From Sipunculus nudus (Eukaryota > Annelida > Sipuncula > Golfingiida > Sipunculidae), in contig JAPPUL010000089.1 of NCBI GenBank assembly GCA_026874595.1, forward strand, positions 310,001 to 374,000: DNA of 64,000 bases, in the 5' to 3' direction. Shown here piece after piece: positions 18,125 to 28,047 of the stretch. Below the pieces are notes generated by a model. The model made no database searches. It was not told where the DNA came from and was given only the letters and a program-made list of their open reading frames with translations. The position numbers were made by a program, and so were the translations under genes. Position 1 is the first letter of the stretch. Each line of letters starts with the position of its first letter.

Positions 18125-18970
18125 ATGGATATAGGTATAATAGATTTGCATTGCCATACAACGGCTTCAGACGGTAGTTTAGAGCCAAGTGAGCTAATAA
18201 AGCTTGCAAAACGGGAAGGACTTAAAGCAATAGCAATAACAGATCATGATACAATAGAAGGAATAGAAGAAGCGCTTAATGAGGGTAAAGAGCAAGGGGT
18301 TGAGGTCATAGTAGGGATTGAGTTAAGCAGTTATTATAATGGAGATGTACATATACTAGGCTATGGAATAGATTATAAGAATGAATCTTTGTCCAAAGAG
18401 CTTTTATTGGTCCAAGGAGTAAGAGATAAGCGAAATAAGGAGATAGTAAAGAGATTTAACGAACTTGGAATAGCAATAAGCTTACCTGAGATAAAGTTAG
18501 AAGCAAAAGGCCTTGCAATAACGCGTCCCCATATAGCAAAAGCATTAGTTCGGCATGGATACGCAAAAGACTATAAAGAAGTATTCAGAGAGTATTTATC
18601 AGAAGGCGGAAAATGTTTTGTAAAGAAGGAAGACATGAGCCCAAAGGAAGCAATAAAGCTCATAATGAATTACGGAGGACATGCAGTACTTGCGCATCCG
18701 ATCTACGTAAAGAAGCGACTAGGAGAAGAAGGGTTTAAAGAGTTTGTAAAAGAGCTTAAGCAAGCAGGCTTAAAAGGCCTTGAGGTATACCATCCGGAAC
18801 ACAGAGAAAAAGAAGTGAATGAGTTTTTGAGTATGGCGGCAGAAAATGGCTTATGTGTAACAGGCGGCAGTGATTTTCATGGAGAGCTAAAGCCTGACAT
18901 AAAGCTTGGCAGCGGGCGGGATGGACGTTATAAGATACCGTATAAATACTTGGAGGAGTTATTTAGATAG
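18125..18970 (+). CDS. PHP-domain phosphoesterase (RNase AM / TrpH-like)
   Basis: 281 residues. PHP family metal ligands are present: IDLHCHTTASDGS near the start, AITDHDTIEGI, VIVGIELSSYY, GHAVLAHPIY, GLEVYHPEH and GGSDFHGE. This matches the YciV/TrpH group, in which some members are 5'-3' nucleases acting on small RNAs or nucleotide 3',5'-bisphosphates. Starts 7 bases after the HD-GYP-like gene and 45 bases before the next gene, so it is in the middle of a likely three-gene operon. Confidence 0.88.
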   Translation: MDIGIIDLHCHTTASDGSLEPSELIKLAKREGLKAIAITDHDTIEGIEEALNEGKEQGVEVIVGIELSSYYNGDVHILGYGIDYKNESLSKELLLVQGVRDKRNKEIVKRFNELGIAISLPEIKLEAKGLAITRPHIAKALVRHGYAKDYKEVFREYLSEGGKCFVKKEDMSPKEAIKLIMNYGGHAVLAHPIYVKKRLGEEGFKEFVKELKQAGLKGLEVYHPEHREKEVNEFLSMAAENGLCVTGGSDFHGELKPDIKLGSGRDGRYKIPYKYLEELFR

Positions 18971-19014
18971 ATGGGAGTTATTGTGTTTGGCGAACTAATT
19001 AAAAGACAGAAAGG

Positions 19015-19668
19015 ATGAGCTATTTACCGATCTTATTAAACATGGAAGGGAAGCGAGTTTTGGTAGTGGGAGGAGGGGAGGTTGCCCACCGTCGGATAAA
19101 ATATTTAACTGGCTATACAAAAGAGTTTAAGGTAATATCTAAAACATTAAAGCGGGAGCTTAGAGAGTATTTAGATGAACAGGGGATATGTTATGCAGAA
19201 CGCGAGTATAATGAGTATGATCTTAAAGAGATAGAAGTGTGCATATCGACAACATCAGATAGAATTAAGAATAAAGAGATAAGAGAATCCTGTAAAAGGC
19301 ATAAAATATTATATAACGATGCGAGTGTAGTTTGCAGTGAGCTTTCGTTTCCGTCAAGTTACGTTATAGAAGGTGAAATAATAATGTCGTACTATACATA
19401 TGGTAATGCACCCATAGTGGGTAAGAAGATACGGGATGATTTCATAAAACGGTATGAAAGCGAATATAATGTGTTATTAAAACACTTTAAAGAGCACAGG
19501 CTAGAATATAATAAGATATTGGAAGGAGCGAAGAAGGTAAGTTTTTGGGAGGAGGCATATAATTTTGTAAAAGGGTTAAGCGAGGAAGAGGAATCTAAGA
19601 GTGTTGACGAAGAAGAGCTTTCTAATGGTATATTAAGAATCTTAAAAAGATATAAAACACAGAGCTAG
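19015..19668 (+). CDS. precorrin-2 dehydrogenase / sirohydrochlorin ferrochelatase-type protein
   Basis: 217 residues resembling the N-terminal CysG / Met8 domain. LPILLNMEGKRVLVVGGGEVAHRRI is the NAD-binding start, then STTSDRIKNKEIRESC, ILYNDASVVCSELSFPSSYV and the conserved end of the Rossmann domain. It would oxidise precorrin-2 to sirohydrochlorin in sirohaem synthesis. No methyltransferase domain is attached. The purine-rich AAAGG touches the ATG, an unusually short spacing, so the start is uncertain. Last gene of the putative 15.5-19.7 kb operon. Confidence 0.8.
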   Translation: MSYLPILLNMEGKRVLVVGGGEVAHRRIKYLTGYTKEFKVISKTLKRELREYLDEQGICYAEREYNEYDLKEIEVCISTTSDRIKNKEIRESCKRHKILYNDASVVCSELSFPSSYVIEGEIIMSYYTYGNAPIVGKKIRDDFIKRYESEYNVLLKHFKEHRLEYNKILEGAKKVSFWEEAYNFVKGLSEEEESKSVDEEELSNGILRILKRYKTQS

Positions 19669-19984
19669 AAAAATGTATTAAATTAGCTTGCCAAAAAACC
19701 ATTTTTATAGTAGTCTTAACAAGGGAGAGGACGGGGTGTCAGAGTGTGGGCCTACCGTGGGGCAAAAAGAGTGAGATGCAAGTCCTTAAAATTAGATTAA
19801 AAAGTAATTCAAAACAAAGAGAAATAGCATTCTATTTGCTAGTGTGATATTAGGCTATTTAAGTATTATGCTATTGAGTTGTTGCTAGCAGTTTTTTTTG
19901 CTATGAGCAGAGTGTAGTTTATGGTATTAGAAAAGCTGTGATATTGTTTTTTAAAGTTTGTAAAGTTTGTAAAGGAGGATTTAA
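19669..19984 (+). promoter_or_regulatory. long glnA leader with a GC-rich, possibly structured segment
   Basis: No frame is convincing. At about 19721-19786 the sequence is strikingly G/C-rich for this genome (GGACGGGGTGTC, GTGGGCCTACCGTGGGGC) and is closed by AGGAC (19728-19732) with GTCCT (19782-19786). Further on, TGCTA...TAGCA followed by eight T at about 19869-19900 could be an attenuator hairpin. A strong AAAGGAGG precedes glnA. I could not match it to a known riboswitch class. Confidence 0.35.
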
Positions 19985-21415
19985 ATGATAGAACGAGGTA
20001 AAACAGCACAAGAGGTAGTAGAATTCATAAAGCAAGAAGATATAAAGATGGTAGATCTTCGCTTCATGGATTTTCCTGGATTATGGCAACACTGTACATT
20101 TCCGTCATCAATCATAACAGAGAGTGTATTTGAGGAGGGCTTAGGCTTTGACGGCAGTTCAATAAGGGGCTGGCAGGCGATAAATGAAAGTGACATGCTA
20201 ATAATACCAGATCCAGGCAGGGCGTTTATAGATCCGTTCATGAAAGATAAAACATTAGTAATGGTAACAAGTATAAAGGACCCAGTAACAGGAGAAAGGT
20301 ATTCAAAAGACCCAAGAAATATAGCATTAAAAGCAGAAGAATACTTAAAATCGACAGGAATAGCAGACACAGCATATTTTGGACCGGAGGCAGAGTTTTT
20401 CATATTCGATGATGTAAGATTTGATCAAAACTCAAAAGAAGGCTATTATCATATAGATTCAGATGAAGCGGCATGGAATACAGGACGTCGTGAGGAAGGT
20501 GGTAATAAAGGATATAAGATACGCCATAAGGAGGGATATTTCCCGGTACCGCCAATGGATACTCATCAAGACCTTAGGAGTGAGATGTCGTTGGTGCTAA
20601 TGGACCTTGGAATAAAGATAGAAGCACATCATCATGAAGTGGCAACAGGCGGACAATCTGAGATATCTGTGGTATATAATACATTAGTAGATATGGCAGA
20701 TGATTTACTAATATATAAATACGTGGTAAAGAACGTGGCAAGACGTAATGGTAAGACAGTTACCTTCATGCCCAAACCAATGTTTGGAGATAATGGTACA
20801 GGTATGCATACACATCAATCGTTATGGCAAGATGGGAAACCGCTCTTTGCAGGAGATGATTATGCAGGCCTCAGTGAGCTTGGTCTTTACTATATAGGTG
20901 GAATATTAAAACATTCAAGGGCACTTACTGCCTTTACCAATCCAACAACAAATTCATACAGACGTCTTATACCAGGCTTTGAGGCACCTATAAATCTAGC
21001 ATACTCATCAAGAAACCGAAGTGCAGCAATAAGGATACCGATGTATTCTCCAAGCCCAAAGGCCAAAAGAATAGAAGTAAGATACCCAGACCCAAGTTCT
21101 AATCCTTATTTTGCTATGTCAGCAATGCTTATGGCTGGCCTTGACGGTATACAAAATAAGATAGACCCAGGTGACCCGCTAGATACCGATATATATGATT
21201 TGCCAGTTGAGGAGCTTGCAAAGGTAGAGAGCACACCAGCAAGCCTTTCTGAAGCACTCCAAGCTCTTGAAAAGGACCATCAATTCTTGCTTAAGGGTAA
21301 TGTGTTTACGGAAGATGTTATTGAGTCTTGGATAGAGTACAAGATGAACTCAGAGGTAAAACAACTTGATTTAAGACCGCATCCTTATGAATTTGCTTTG
21401 TACTATGACATTTAG
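19985..21415 (+). CDS. glnA: glutamine synthetase type I
   Basis: 476 residues. Makes glutamine from glutamate, ammonia and ATP in the cytoplasm as a dodecamer. Landmarks are [67 protein letters not shown] and [18 protein letters not shown] places a tyrosine at residue 404 in the position of the known adenylylation site, so control by adenylylation is possible; no glnB or glnE is in the window. Start chosen at ATG 13 bases after AAAGGAGG. The upstream leader may add transcriptional control. Confidence 0.97.
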   Translation: MIERGKTAQEVVEFIKQEDIKMVDLRFMDFPGLWQHCTFPSSIITESVFEEGLGFDGSSIRGWQAINESDMLIIPDPGRAFIDPFMKDKTLVMVTSIKDPVTGERYSKDPRNIALKAEEYLKSTGIADTAYFGPEAEFFIFDDVRFDQNSKEGYYHIDSDEAAWNTGRREEGGNKGYKIRHKEGYFPVPPMDTHQDLRSEMSLVLMDLGIKIEAHHHEVATGGQSEISVVYNTLVDMADDLLIYKYVVKNVARRNGKTVTFMPKPMFGDNGTGMHTHQSLWQDGKPLFAGDDYAGLSELGLYYIGGILKHSRALTAFTNPTTNSYRRLIPGFEAPINLAYSSRNRSAAIRIPMYSPSPKAKRIEVRYPDPSSNPYFAMSAMLMAGLDGIQNKIDPGDPLDTDIYDLPVEELAKVESTPASLSEALQALEKDHQFLLKGNVFTEDVIESWIEYKMNSEVKQLDLRPHPYEFALYYDI

Positions 21416-21451
21416 AAATGCTATTATAAAGGGCATTAAAGTAGAGTCTGA

Positions 21452-23404
21452 TTAATTTTCTTGGGGCAGCTCTTTTATTCTAAACCTATAGGGTATATTA
21501 GAGTTGCCACTACTTGCAAATTCTGATTCTATTTTGATATTATAAATGTTAGACATGGGGTCAAATGGGATATGAGGAGTTTTAAGTATTTGTCTAACAA
21601 TCCTGCCATTTACAGATCTCATGATAGGAAACCCTTCCACAACGCTGCCATCCTTATAATAAATAGATAAAAGAGCACTCATATTATTAGGGGAAACAAA
21701 AACTACTTGATATTTTCTATTACCCTGTAACTTAGCTTCAAAGAAGTCAATATCATTACGCTGCATAGGGTTTTTGTTGCTGGGGTTTATGTATCCATAA
21801 ATCATTTTGTTGGGGTATATTTTATTTTTCTTATGTGTTATTATGTTTTCTATGTTTTGATTAAAACTATTATTGTATACAATGTCATTAGGCTCAAGCT
21901 CATAACTATTAAGAACCTTGCTAAGTTCAACTTTTAAAACATAAGGTTTTTTGTAATTGTAAGAAGTGTTATTAATTGAGCCTGTAACGCAAAATATTAT
22001 GCTCTTAAGCCCGTTAGTATTAAAAGTATTAATAGCCTCACCCTCACCAATCCCATTGTTGTCATAAACTCTTATAAGCTTACCCGAAATATCAAATATA
22101 AGTAAAGCAATATCAACGCCATCAACGCCTGAGAGCGTTGCCGATAGGCTATAAGTCTTTGTTGGGAGTATATATTCAATTGGCGGCGGTCTTACTAATA
22201 GCTTTTTAGGAATCTTTTGTTTAGCAAGTCCTTTTTTATTCAGCTTATCTTTAACAGAAGCAATCTGACTATCCTTATCTTTCCTATTATAGGATTTGCC
22301 TTTTTTGATATGTAATAAAAAATAGTCTTTATCATCTATAGTGCTTAAAAGACCTTGAATGCTGTTGTAGTCAGTAATGTTAATTATGTTGGCCTTCTCA
22401 AGGGAATTATTAATTTCGGATTCAAAAGTTTCGTCTTTAGAAGATACAATTCTCTTAATCGATAAACGATAAATGAAACCTTCCTCCAAACCATACTTAT
22501 AAGCGTGTGGCATCCCAGCAACGATTATATAATAACGCTTATTAGGTTTAAGCGCAAGATTATCAATACGCTCTCCAAAACCTGCCTTACGACTGTCAAT
22601 AACACGATAAAAGTCCTCAGCATATATAGCAAGTATAGCGTCAATAAAGGGTTTGCCATCTAAAATGATAGATACTTTTAAGCTCTCATCACCTAAGTCA
22701 AAGTAGTACCAATCTAAGTCAAGGTTTTGAAAGATTTTGTCAATAGAATGCTTATAAGGGAATTTTGTATTAGAGCTTGCTTTATTGTAAAAAGGGATAA
22801 AAGAGCCTTCAATAAACCTATCAACCTCTATTTTGTTAGCATATAGGAAAGAGTCATTAGGTTCTTGTTCGTAAAACAGGCTAATATCTTGAGGAGTTAT
22901 ACTTAGTGTATAGTTACTTGACGGGAAATTGCTTTTTTTAATGTTTTGTAAATTAGCTTTATGAATAGAAGTCTGCAGGTCACTAATCGTAATAAGGATG
23001 TAATATATTTTATTTTTCAAGATAATGTTATTTAGTTGTTCAATAGAATTTTTCCTGTTATCATCAACAGTTTTAATAATCGTATTACCCTCATATAAAG
23101 TAATTTGGGTATCATAATCTTGAGTACTTGACAAAGTGATATTAAATGCAGCAGGAGAGTTTAGCTTTTCAAGGTTTAAAACAAAAGTATCTTTATCATT
23201 TAAAGAGTCAAAGTTTCCTCTAATGGGCTTATTTATTTTAATGGGTGTTGCATTTTTAAGTAGAGAATTAGGTTCTTCTTCGTAAAAGACATTATTTTGA
23301 TTACAATTAATTAAAGCAAAGCTCAAATAGATTAAAGAGATTAAAAGTTTTAGATATGTCTTTTTGCTTAAGTTATAAATAATATTCTTAAAGAAGGCAG
23401 CCAC
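21452..23404 (-). CDS. lipoprotein with about four PPC-like repeats
   Basis: 650 residues with a long signal peptide and lipobox (YLSFALINC, Cys34). The mature protein contains repeated units of the bacterial pre-peptidase C-terminal (PPC) type, each opening with E-x-x-N: YEEEPNSLLKNATPI, YEQEPNDSFLYANKI, FESEINNSLEKANII and YELEPNDIVYNNSF. Each is followed by a GxF/GyI and D-x-D-x-F/Y pattern (NDKDTFVLNL, DDKDYFLLHI, NDIDFFEAKL). No protease domain is fused. Probably an outer-membrane or periplasmic adhesion or binding lipoprotein. It converges with glnA, 36 bases apart. Confidence 0.7.
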   Translation of the reverse strand: MAAFFKNIIYNLSKKTYLKLLISLIYLSFALINCNQNNVFYEEEPNSLLKNATPIKINKPIRGNFDSLNDKDTFVLNLEKLNSPAAFNITLSSTQDYDTQITLYEGNTIIKTVDDNRKNSIEQLNNIILKNKIYYILITISDLQTSIHKANLQNIKKSNFPSSNYTLSITPQDISLFYEQEPNDSFLYANKIEVDRFIEGSFIPFYNKASSNTKFPYKHSIDKIFQNLDLDWYYFDLGDESLKVSIILDGKPFIDAILAIYAEDFYRVIDSRKAGFGERIDNLALKPNKRYYIIVAGMPHAYKYGLEEGFIYRLSIKRIVSSKDETFESEINNSLEKANIINITDYNSIQGLLSTIDDKDYFLLHIKKGKSYNRKDKDSQIASVKDKLNKKGLAKQKIPKKLLVRPPPIEYILPTKTYSLSATLSGVDGVDIALLIFDISGKLIRVYDNNGIGEGEAINTFNTNGLKSIIFCVTGSINNTSYNYKKPYVLKVELSKVLNSYELEPNDIVYNNSFNQNIENIITHKKNKIYPNKMIYGYINPSNKNPMQRNDIDFFEAKLQGNRKYQVVFVSPNNMSALLSIYYKDGSVVEGFPIMRSVNGRIVRQILKTPHIPFDPMSNIYNIKIESEFASSGNSNIPYRFRIKELPQEN

Positions 23405-23558
23405 AATGAACTCTCAATAAACTATATAGAAGCTTAATATTTCAAAAGAGCAAATAAAAAGCATAAAAAAAAATAAAATATAAAAAAGACAAGATACTTT
23501 ATAATAAACGAATAGTCAAAGTGAATATATAATATATTAAGGAACTAATAGTAAAGAA

Positions 23559-24653
23559 ATGAAAATAGTAATGACAGGCGGCGGAACAGGTGGACACACA
23601 ATAACGGCATTAGCAGTATGCAAAAGCTTAACAAAAGAAGATAAAAACAACATCTTATACATAGGTAGCAAATATGGCTTAGAAAGGGACTTGATGGGGA
23701 ATATAGTAAGTTATAGAAGCATAACAACCGGCAAGCTAAGAAGGTATTTCTCATTTAAGAACTTTGTAGATATATTCAAGGTGTTGCATGGCTATTTACA
23801 TTCTATTAAGATTCTAAGTAATTTTAAGCCAAGTGTAGTGTTTAGTACAGGAGGATATGTCTCAGTACCGGTAGTACTTGCAGCAAAAACATTAAACATA
23901 CCGATAATAATCCACGAACAAACAGTTTTGGTAGGCCTTGCAAATAGAATAGGAGGTTATTTTGCAAAGAAGGTATTAGTAGCGTTTTTGTCTTCGGCAA
24001 AATATTTTGCAAATGAGAAGGTAATTCATACAGGCCAACCGCTTAGAGAAGAGATACTAGGAGGGAGTAAAGATGAACTTTATAAGCAATTTGAGATTAA
24101 AGAGGAGGATGCTCATGGGAGAAAGTTACCATTAATCTACATAACTGGCGGTTCACAAGGCTCTCACAAGGTAAACATGGTTATAGGTGAACTGCTAGAA
24201 GAGTTACTTGAACATTGTAATATAATCCATCAATGTGGACGTAGCAAGCTGCATGATGATTTTAAAGAGCTTAGTAGTAAGCGAGAAGGCTTAGTACGCA
24301 AAGACCGTTATGTAATAAGAGATTTTATATACGCTTTAGAATTAAAGAATATATTATCAAGTTGCGATTTGCTTATAGGGCGTTCTGGAGCGGGCACAGT
24401 ACATGAGGCTAAAGCCTTTAAAATACCATCTGTTTTAATCCCCCTGGCAATAGCAGTTGGAAACGAACAATATCATAACGCAAAATACTTAGAAAAGGAG
24501 GGCCTAGCAAAGATAATAGAGGAGAAGGATTTAACAAAAGGCTTTCTTAGGGATGAAATACTTATGATGTTAAAAAGAGGAAGAAAGACAATTGGTATAG
24601 ATTGTGAAATAGATGCAAATGAGAGAATAAAGCAAGTTATACTATCAATATGA
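23559..24653 (+). CDS. murG: UDP-GlcNAc:undecaprenyl-PP-MurNAc-pentapeptide GlcNAc transferase
   Basis: 364 residues. Makes lipid II on the inner face of the cytoplasmic membrane. Landmarks are MTGGGTGGHTITALAV at the N terminus, VVFSTGGYVSVPVVLAA, IIHEQTVLVGLANRI, YITGGSQGSHKVN and IGRSGAGTVHEAKAFKIPSVLIPL. Slightly unusual: the common P after GGHx is T (GGHTITA), and HEQ is followed by TV rather than N. No other mur or fts genes are adjacent, so it is outside a classic dcw cluster. A hairpin terminator follows. Confidence 0.95.
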   Translation: MKIVMTGGGTGGHTITALAVCKSLTKEDKNNILYIGSKYGLERDLMGNIVSYRSITTGKLRRYFSFKNFVDIFKVLHGYLHSIKILSNFKPSVVFSTGGYVSVPVVLAAKTLNIPIIIHEQTVLVGLANRIGGYFAKKVLVAFLSSAKYFANEKVIHTGQPLREEILGGSKDELYKQFEIKEEDAHGRKLPLIYITGGSQGSHKVNMVIGELLEELLEHCNIIHQCGRSKLHDDFKELSSKREGLVRKDRYVIRDFIYALELKNILSSCDLLIGRSGAGTVHEAKAFKIPSVLIPLAIAVGNEQYHNAKYLEKEGLAKIIEEKDLTKGFLRDEILMMLKRGRKTIGIDCEIDANERIKQVILSI

Positions 24654-24668
24654 GCGGATTCTAATTAC

Positions 24669-24709
24669 CTTTATAAACTGCTATTTTGTTATAAAGTCGG
24701 TTTTTTTTT
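24669..24709 (+). terminator. intrinsic terminator after murG
   Basis: CTTTATAA (24669-24676) and TTATAAAG (24689-24696) form an 8-base stem, followed by nine T at 24701-24709. Confidence 0.75.
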
Positions 24710-24744
24710 GTCTTAAATTAAGGAATAAAAGGTAAGCGATATTG

Positions 24745-24773
24745 TTGACAAAGTAAAAAAATCTTATTATCTA
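24745..24773 (+). promoter_or_regulatory. candidate promoter of the grpE-dnaK-dnaJ operon
   Basis: A perfect TTGACA (24745-24750) is followed after 17 bases by TATCTA, a weak -10. I found no CIRCE inverted repeat or obvious heat-shock sigma site upstream of grpE. Confidence 0.4.
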
Positions 24774-24952
24774 TCCTAATAAAACGCTTAGACTAGTCCC
24801 ACAAAGCTGTATATGCAAAGAGTATAACGCATAAAAACATAGTGAAAAACAGTTAAGAAACTTAATGGCATGGAGAAAAAGAGGCTTTCTATTGGTTTTT
24901 AATTTATATAAAGAAAATAAAGGCTTTAATAGATTAATTTCTAGAGGAAATT

Positions 24953-26029
24953 ATGAATAATATACTAAGTCCCAAAAGTACAAAAGAGTTTGAAAAGATA
25001 TTGAGTAGACTTGAGGAAGCGGATGAGCTTGAGAAGAAGGAATTTATAAAGAAATTGTATATAAACGAAAACGGGAAATATACCTTAAAAGAGGGAATAA
25101 GCACAGTGGAAAAAAGCGATCTAGAAGAGGTTATAAAAAGATTTGGCGAAGGAGGAGAAGAAGAAGGGGGCTCTGAGGAAACTGCTGAGGGAGATTCTAA
25201 TGTAGAGGTAGAAATAACGAATAAGGGGAAGAAAGCTGTTAGAAAGGAGCGAAAAGGAGATTTAAGGGTGGAGGGCAGTACAGGGATTGCGCTTTCAAAG
25301 CTTGAGAATCTACTAAAAAGTAATAAGGAGAAGGTAGAGAAGCTAGAAAAGCAGATACGCGAGCAAGAAGATATATTAAGACGCAAGCAAGCAGAGTTTG
25401 AAAATTACAAAAAGCGTACAGAGCGTGAGCGTGTAGAATATCGAGTGCTTGCAAATAAAAAGCTTTTAGAAGATTTGTTACCGGTAGCAGATAGTTTAAC
25501 AAATGCATTGAATGTGGATGTATCAAATGTAGATGATAAAGCCTTGTATGACGGAGTTATACTAATAGGGAAGCAACTTAGTAAGTTTATGGAATCAAAT
25601 GGAGTTGAGCGTATAGAAGCAGAAGGCAAAGAATTTGATCCGTTGTTACATGAAGCGATACAGGTTGTGGATGGAGATGCGGGAGTAGAATATAAAACAG
25701 ATACAGTAGTTAAGGAATGGCAGACAGGCTATATGTTAAAAGGTAAGATGCTGCGTCATTCTAAGGTAGTGATAGCCAAAGCGAGTGTTGCTGAAGCTGA
25801 GAATGTAGAAGGACTTGAGGTACCGAAGGCAATAAATGATAGAGATTTTAGTAAGCTAGTGAATGAGTTAAAGAAAGAGAAGAAAGAGAGCGTAGAAATA
25901 ATAATAGATTCATATGATAAAGGAGAAGGAGAGTATATAATCAAGGAGAGTATAGTAGGCAATGCGAATAAGTTACGTGCATTAAAAGAAGTATTCTCAG
26001 CAGTAAATAAAAAAAATGAGATTATGTAA
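24953..26029 (+). CDS. grpE: nucleotide exchange factor GrpE, extended
   Basis: 358 residues, compared with about 180-220 for common GrpE. The core lies at about residues 120-270: a long coiled coil, then RKQAEFENYKKRTERERVEY, LLEDLLPVADSLTNAL, and the beta domain with EGKEFDPLLHEAIQVV and GYMLKGKMLRHSKVVIAK. An acidic N-terminal extension of about 100 residues contains a Gly/Glu-rich stretch. A C-terminal tail of about 80 residues (SVEIIIDSYDKGEGEYIIKE) has no counterpart I know. It releases ADP from DnaK. First gene of the grpE-dnaK-dnaJ operon, 23 bases before dnaK. Confidence 0.9.
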   Translation: MNNILSPKSTKEFEKILSRLEEADELEKKEFIKKLYINENGKYTLKEGISTVEKSDLEEVIKRFGEGGEEEGGSEETAEGDSNVEVEITNKGKKAVRKERKGDLRVEGSTGIALSKLENLLKSNKEKVEKLEKQIREQEDILRRKQAEFENYKKRTERERVEYRVLANKKLLEDLLPVADSLTNALNVDVSNVDDKALYDGVILIGKQLSKFMESNGVERIEAEGKEFDPLLHEAIQVVDGDAGVEYKTDTVVKEWQTGYMLKGKMLRHSKVVIAKASVAEAENVEGLEVPKAINDRDFSKLVNELKKEKKESVEIIIDSYDKGEGEYIIKESIVGNANKLRALKEVFSAVNKKNEIM

Positions 26030-26052
26030 AATTATAAAAAGGAGTTAAAGCA

Positions 26053-28005
26053 ATGGGTAAAATAATAGGAATAGATTTGGGGACAACAAATTCGTGTGTA
26101 TCGGTAATGGAGGGGCGAGATCCTGTAGTGATAGTTAATGCAGAAGGATTTCGCACAACAGCCTCAGTGGTGGCATTTACGAAAAAAGGGGAGAGGCTGG
26201 TTGGGCAATCGGCGAAGAATCAAGCGATAACGAATCCTGAAAACACAATAAGGTCAGTAAAGCGTTTTATGGGCAGACGTTTTGACGAAGTATCAGAAGA
26301 GATAAAGATGGTGGGCTATAAGGTTACAGCAGGTAGTAATAACGATGTTAGAATAAAGGTACGAGAGGGAGAGTTCTCGCCACCTGAGATATCAGCACGT
26401 ATCTTACAAAAGATGAAACAAACGGCAGAAGATTATCTTGGCACAAAAATAAGCGAAGCAGTAATAACAGTACCTGCATATTTTAATGACGCACAAAGGC
26501 AAGCAACAAAAGACGCAGGACGCATAGCAGGTCTTGAAGTTAAGCGTATAGTGAATGAGCCAACGGCAGCAGCATTAGCCTATGGTCTTGATAAGAAAAA
26601 GAATGAGAAGATAGCAGTGTATGATTTAGGAGGAGGGACATTCGACATAACAATATTAGAACTTGGAGATGGTGTATTCGAGGTAAAGAGTACAAATGGG
26701 GATACTCATCTTGGAGGAGATGATTTTGATCAAGTATTAATAGATTGGATGGTAGATTCTTTTAAGAAAGAGCAAGGTATCGACTTGAGTCAAGATGCAA
26801 TGGCACTGCAAAGGCTTAAAGAAGAGGGGGAAAAGGCAAAGAAGGAGCTTTCAGGCTCCCAAACAATAGATATAAACCTGCCCTTTATAACAGCAGATCA
26901 AGCAGGGCCAAAACATTTAAATATGAGTTTATCACGCTCAAAGTTTGAACAATTGATAGGACCGTTGGTAGAGAAGACACGAAACTCTTGTATGTTGGCC
27001 TTAAAAGATGCGGGGTTATCAGCAAGCGAGATAGATGAGGTAATCCTAGTTGGGGGTTCAACACGGATACCATTAGTGCAGAGGTTAGTAAAAGATATAT
27101 TTGGTAAGGAGCCTCATAAGGGAGTTAATCCTGATGAAGTAGTAGCGATGGGAGCAGCGATACAAGGGGGGGTATTATCAGGGGATGTAAAAGATATACT
27201 ATTGTTGGACGTAACGCCTCTATCACTTGGTATAGAGACACTTGGCGGAGTAATGACGACATTAATAGAGCGCAATACAACGATTCCAACAAAAAAGAGT
27301 CAAGTATTTTCAACAGCAGCAGACAACCAACAAGCAGTGACAGTAAAAGTGTATCAAGGTGAACGAGAGATAGCAGCTCATAATAAACTCATAGGGAATT
27401 TTGAGTTATTGGGAATACCGCCTGCACCACGTGGCGTACCGCAAATAGAAGTAACATTTGATATAGATTCAAATGGAATAATACACGTATCAGCAAAGGA
27501 TTTGGGGACAGGCAAAGAACAAAGTATAAGGATAGAGGCATCAAGCGGATTAACAGAAGAAGAAATAAATAATATGGTACAGGATGCACAAACACATGCA
27601 GGAGAAGATAAGAAGGAGCGAGAGAAAGCAGAACTTTATAATAAAGCAGATAATTTAATATATCAAACAGAAAACATATTGAAAGAATATGGAGATAAGG
27701 TAGGGGGAGCTGAGAAGGAGAAGGTTGAAGTAGAGATTGAAAAGACAAAAGAAGCCTTAAAAAGTGGTAATATTGACGAGATAAACAAATCAGTAGAGAG
27801 TCTAACGGAAGCCTCTCATGCACTATCAAAGATATTTTACGAGGAAGCGGCAAAGAAGCAACAAGAGAGTCAAAGTGGAAGTGCAGGCAATGTGAATACG
27901 GGATATAATAATGGAGAAGGGGAGGATGGCAAGACAAAAAAGGAAAAAGATGAAGATGTAGTTGATGCAGATTATAAAGTAGTGGATGAAGGCGATAGGA
28001 AATAG
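26053..28005 (+). CDS. dnaK: chaperone DnaK (Hsp70)
   Basis: 650 residues, normal length. [16 protein letters not shown] opens the ATPase domain, followed by [47 protein letters not shown] and [11 protein letters not shown]. The substrate domain has [14 protein letters not shown] and [14 protein letters not shown]. The tail ends [24 protein letters not shown] precedes ATG. Works with DnaJ and GrpE from the same operon in folding and stress recovery. Confidence 0.98.
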   Translation: MGKIIGIDLGTTNSCVSVMEGRDPVVIVNAEGFRTTASVVAFTKKGERLVGQSAKNQAITNPENTIRSVKRFMGRRFDEVSEEIKMVGYKVTAGSNNDVRIKVREGEFSPPEISARILQKMKQTAEDYLGTKISEAVITVPAYFNDAQRQATKDAGRIAGLEVKRIVNEPTAAALAYGLDKKKNEKIAVYDLGGGTFDITILELGDGVFEVKSTNGDTHLGGDDFDQVLIDWMVDSFKKEQGIDLSQDAMALQRLKEEGEKAKKELSGSQTIDINLPFITADQAGPKHLNMSLSRSKFEQLIGPLVEKTRNSCMLALKDAGLSASEIDEVILVGGSTRIPLVQRLVKDIFGKEPHKGVNPDEVVAMGAAIQGGVLSGDVKDILLLDVTPLSLGIETLGGVMTTLIERNTTIPTKKSQVFSTAADNQQAVTVKVYQGEREIAAHNKLIGNFELLGIPPAPRGVPQIEVTFDIDSNGIIHVSAKDLGTGKEQSIRIEASSGLTEEEINNMVQDAQTHAGEDKKEREKAELYNKADNLIYQTENILKEYGDKVGGAEKEKVEVEIEKTKEALKSGNIDEINKSVESLTEASHALSKIFYEEAAKKQQESQSGSAGNVNTGYNNGEGEDGKTKKEKDEDVVDADYKVVDEGDRK

Positions 28006-28047
28006 TATTCATATATAAATAAGGAGAAGGATTTAAAAGGGTCTAGT

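Noticed and set aside
19721-19786. glnA-type glutamine riboswitch, cobalamin riboswitch, RNase P, SRP RNA or tRNA
   Set aside because: None of the conserved sequence blocks I know for these RNAs could be placed; kept only as an unidentified structured candidate.
24654-24952. CIRCE element or heat-shock sigma promoter before grpE
   Set aside because: No TTAGCACTC/GAGTGCTAA repeat and no convincing heat-shock -35/-10 pair; only a standard-looking TTGACA was found.
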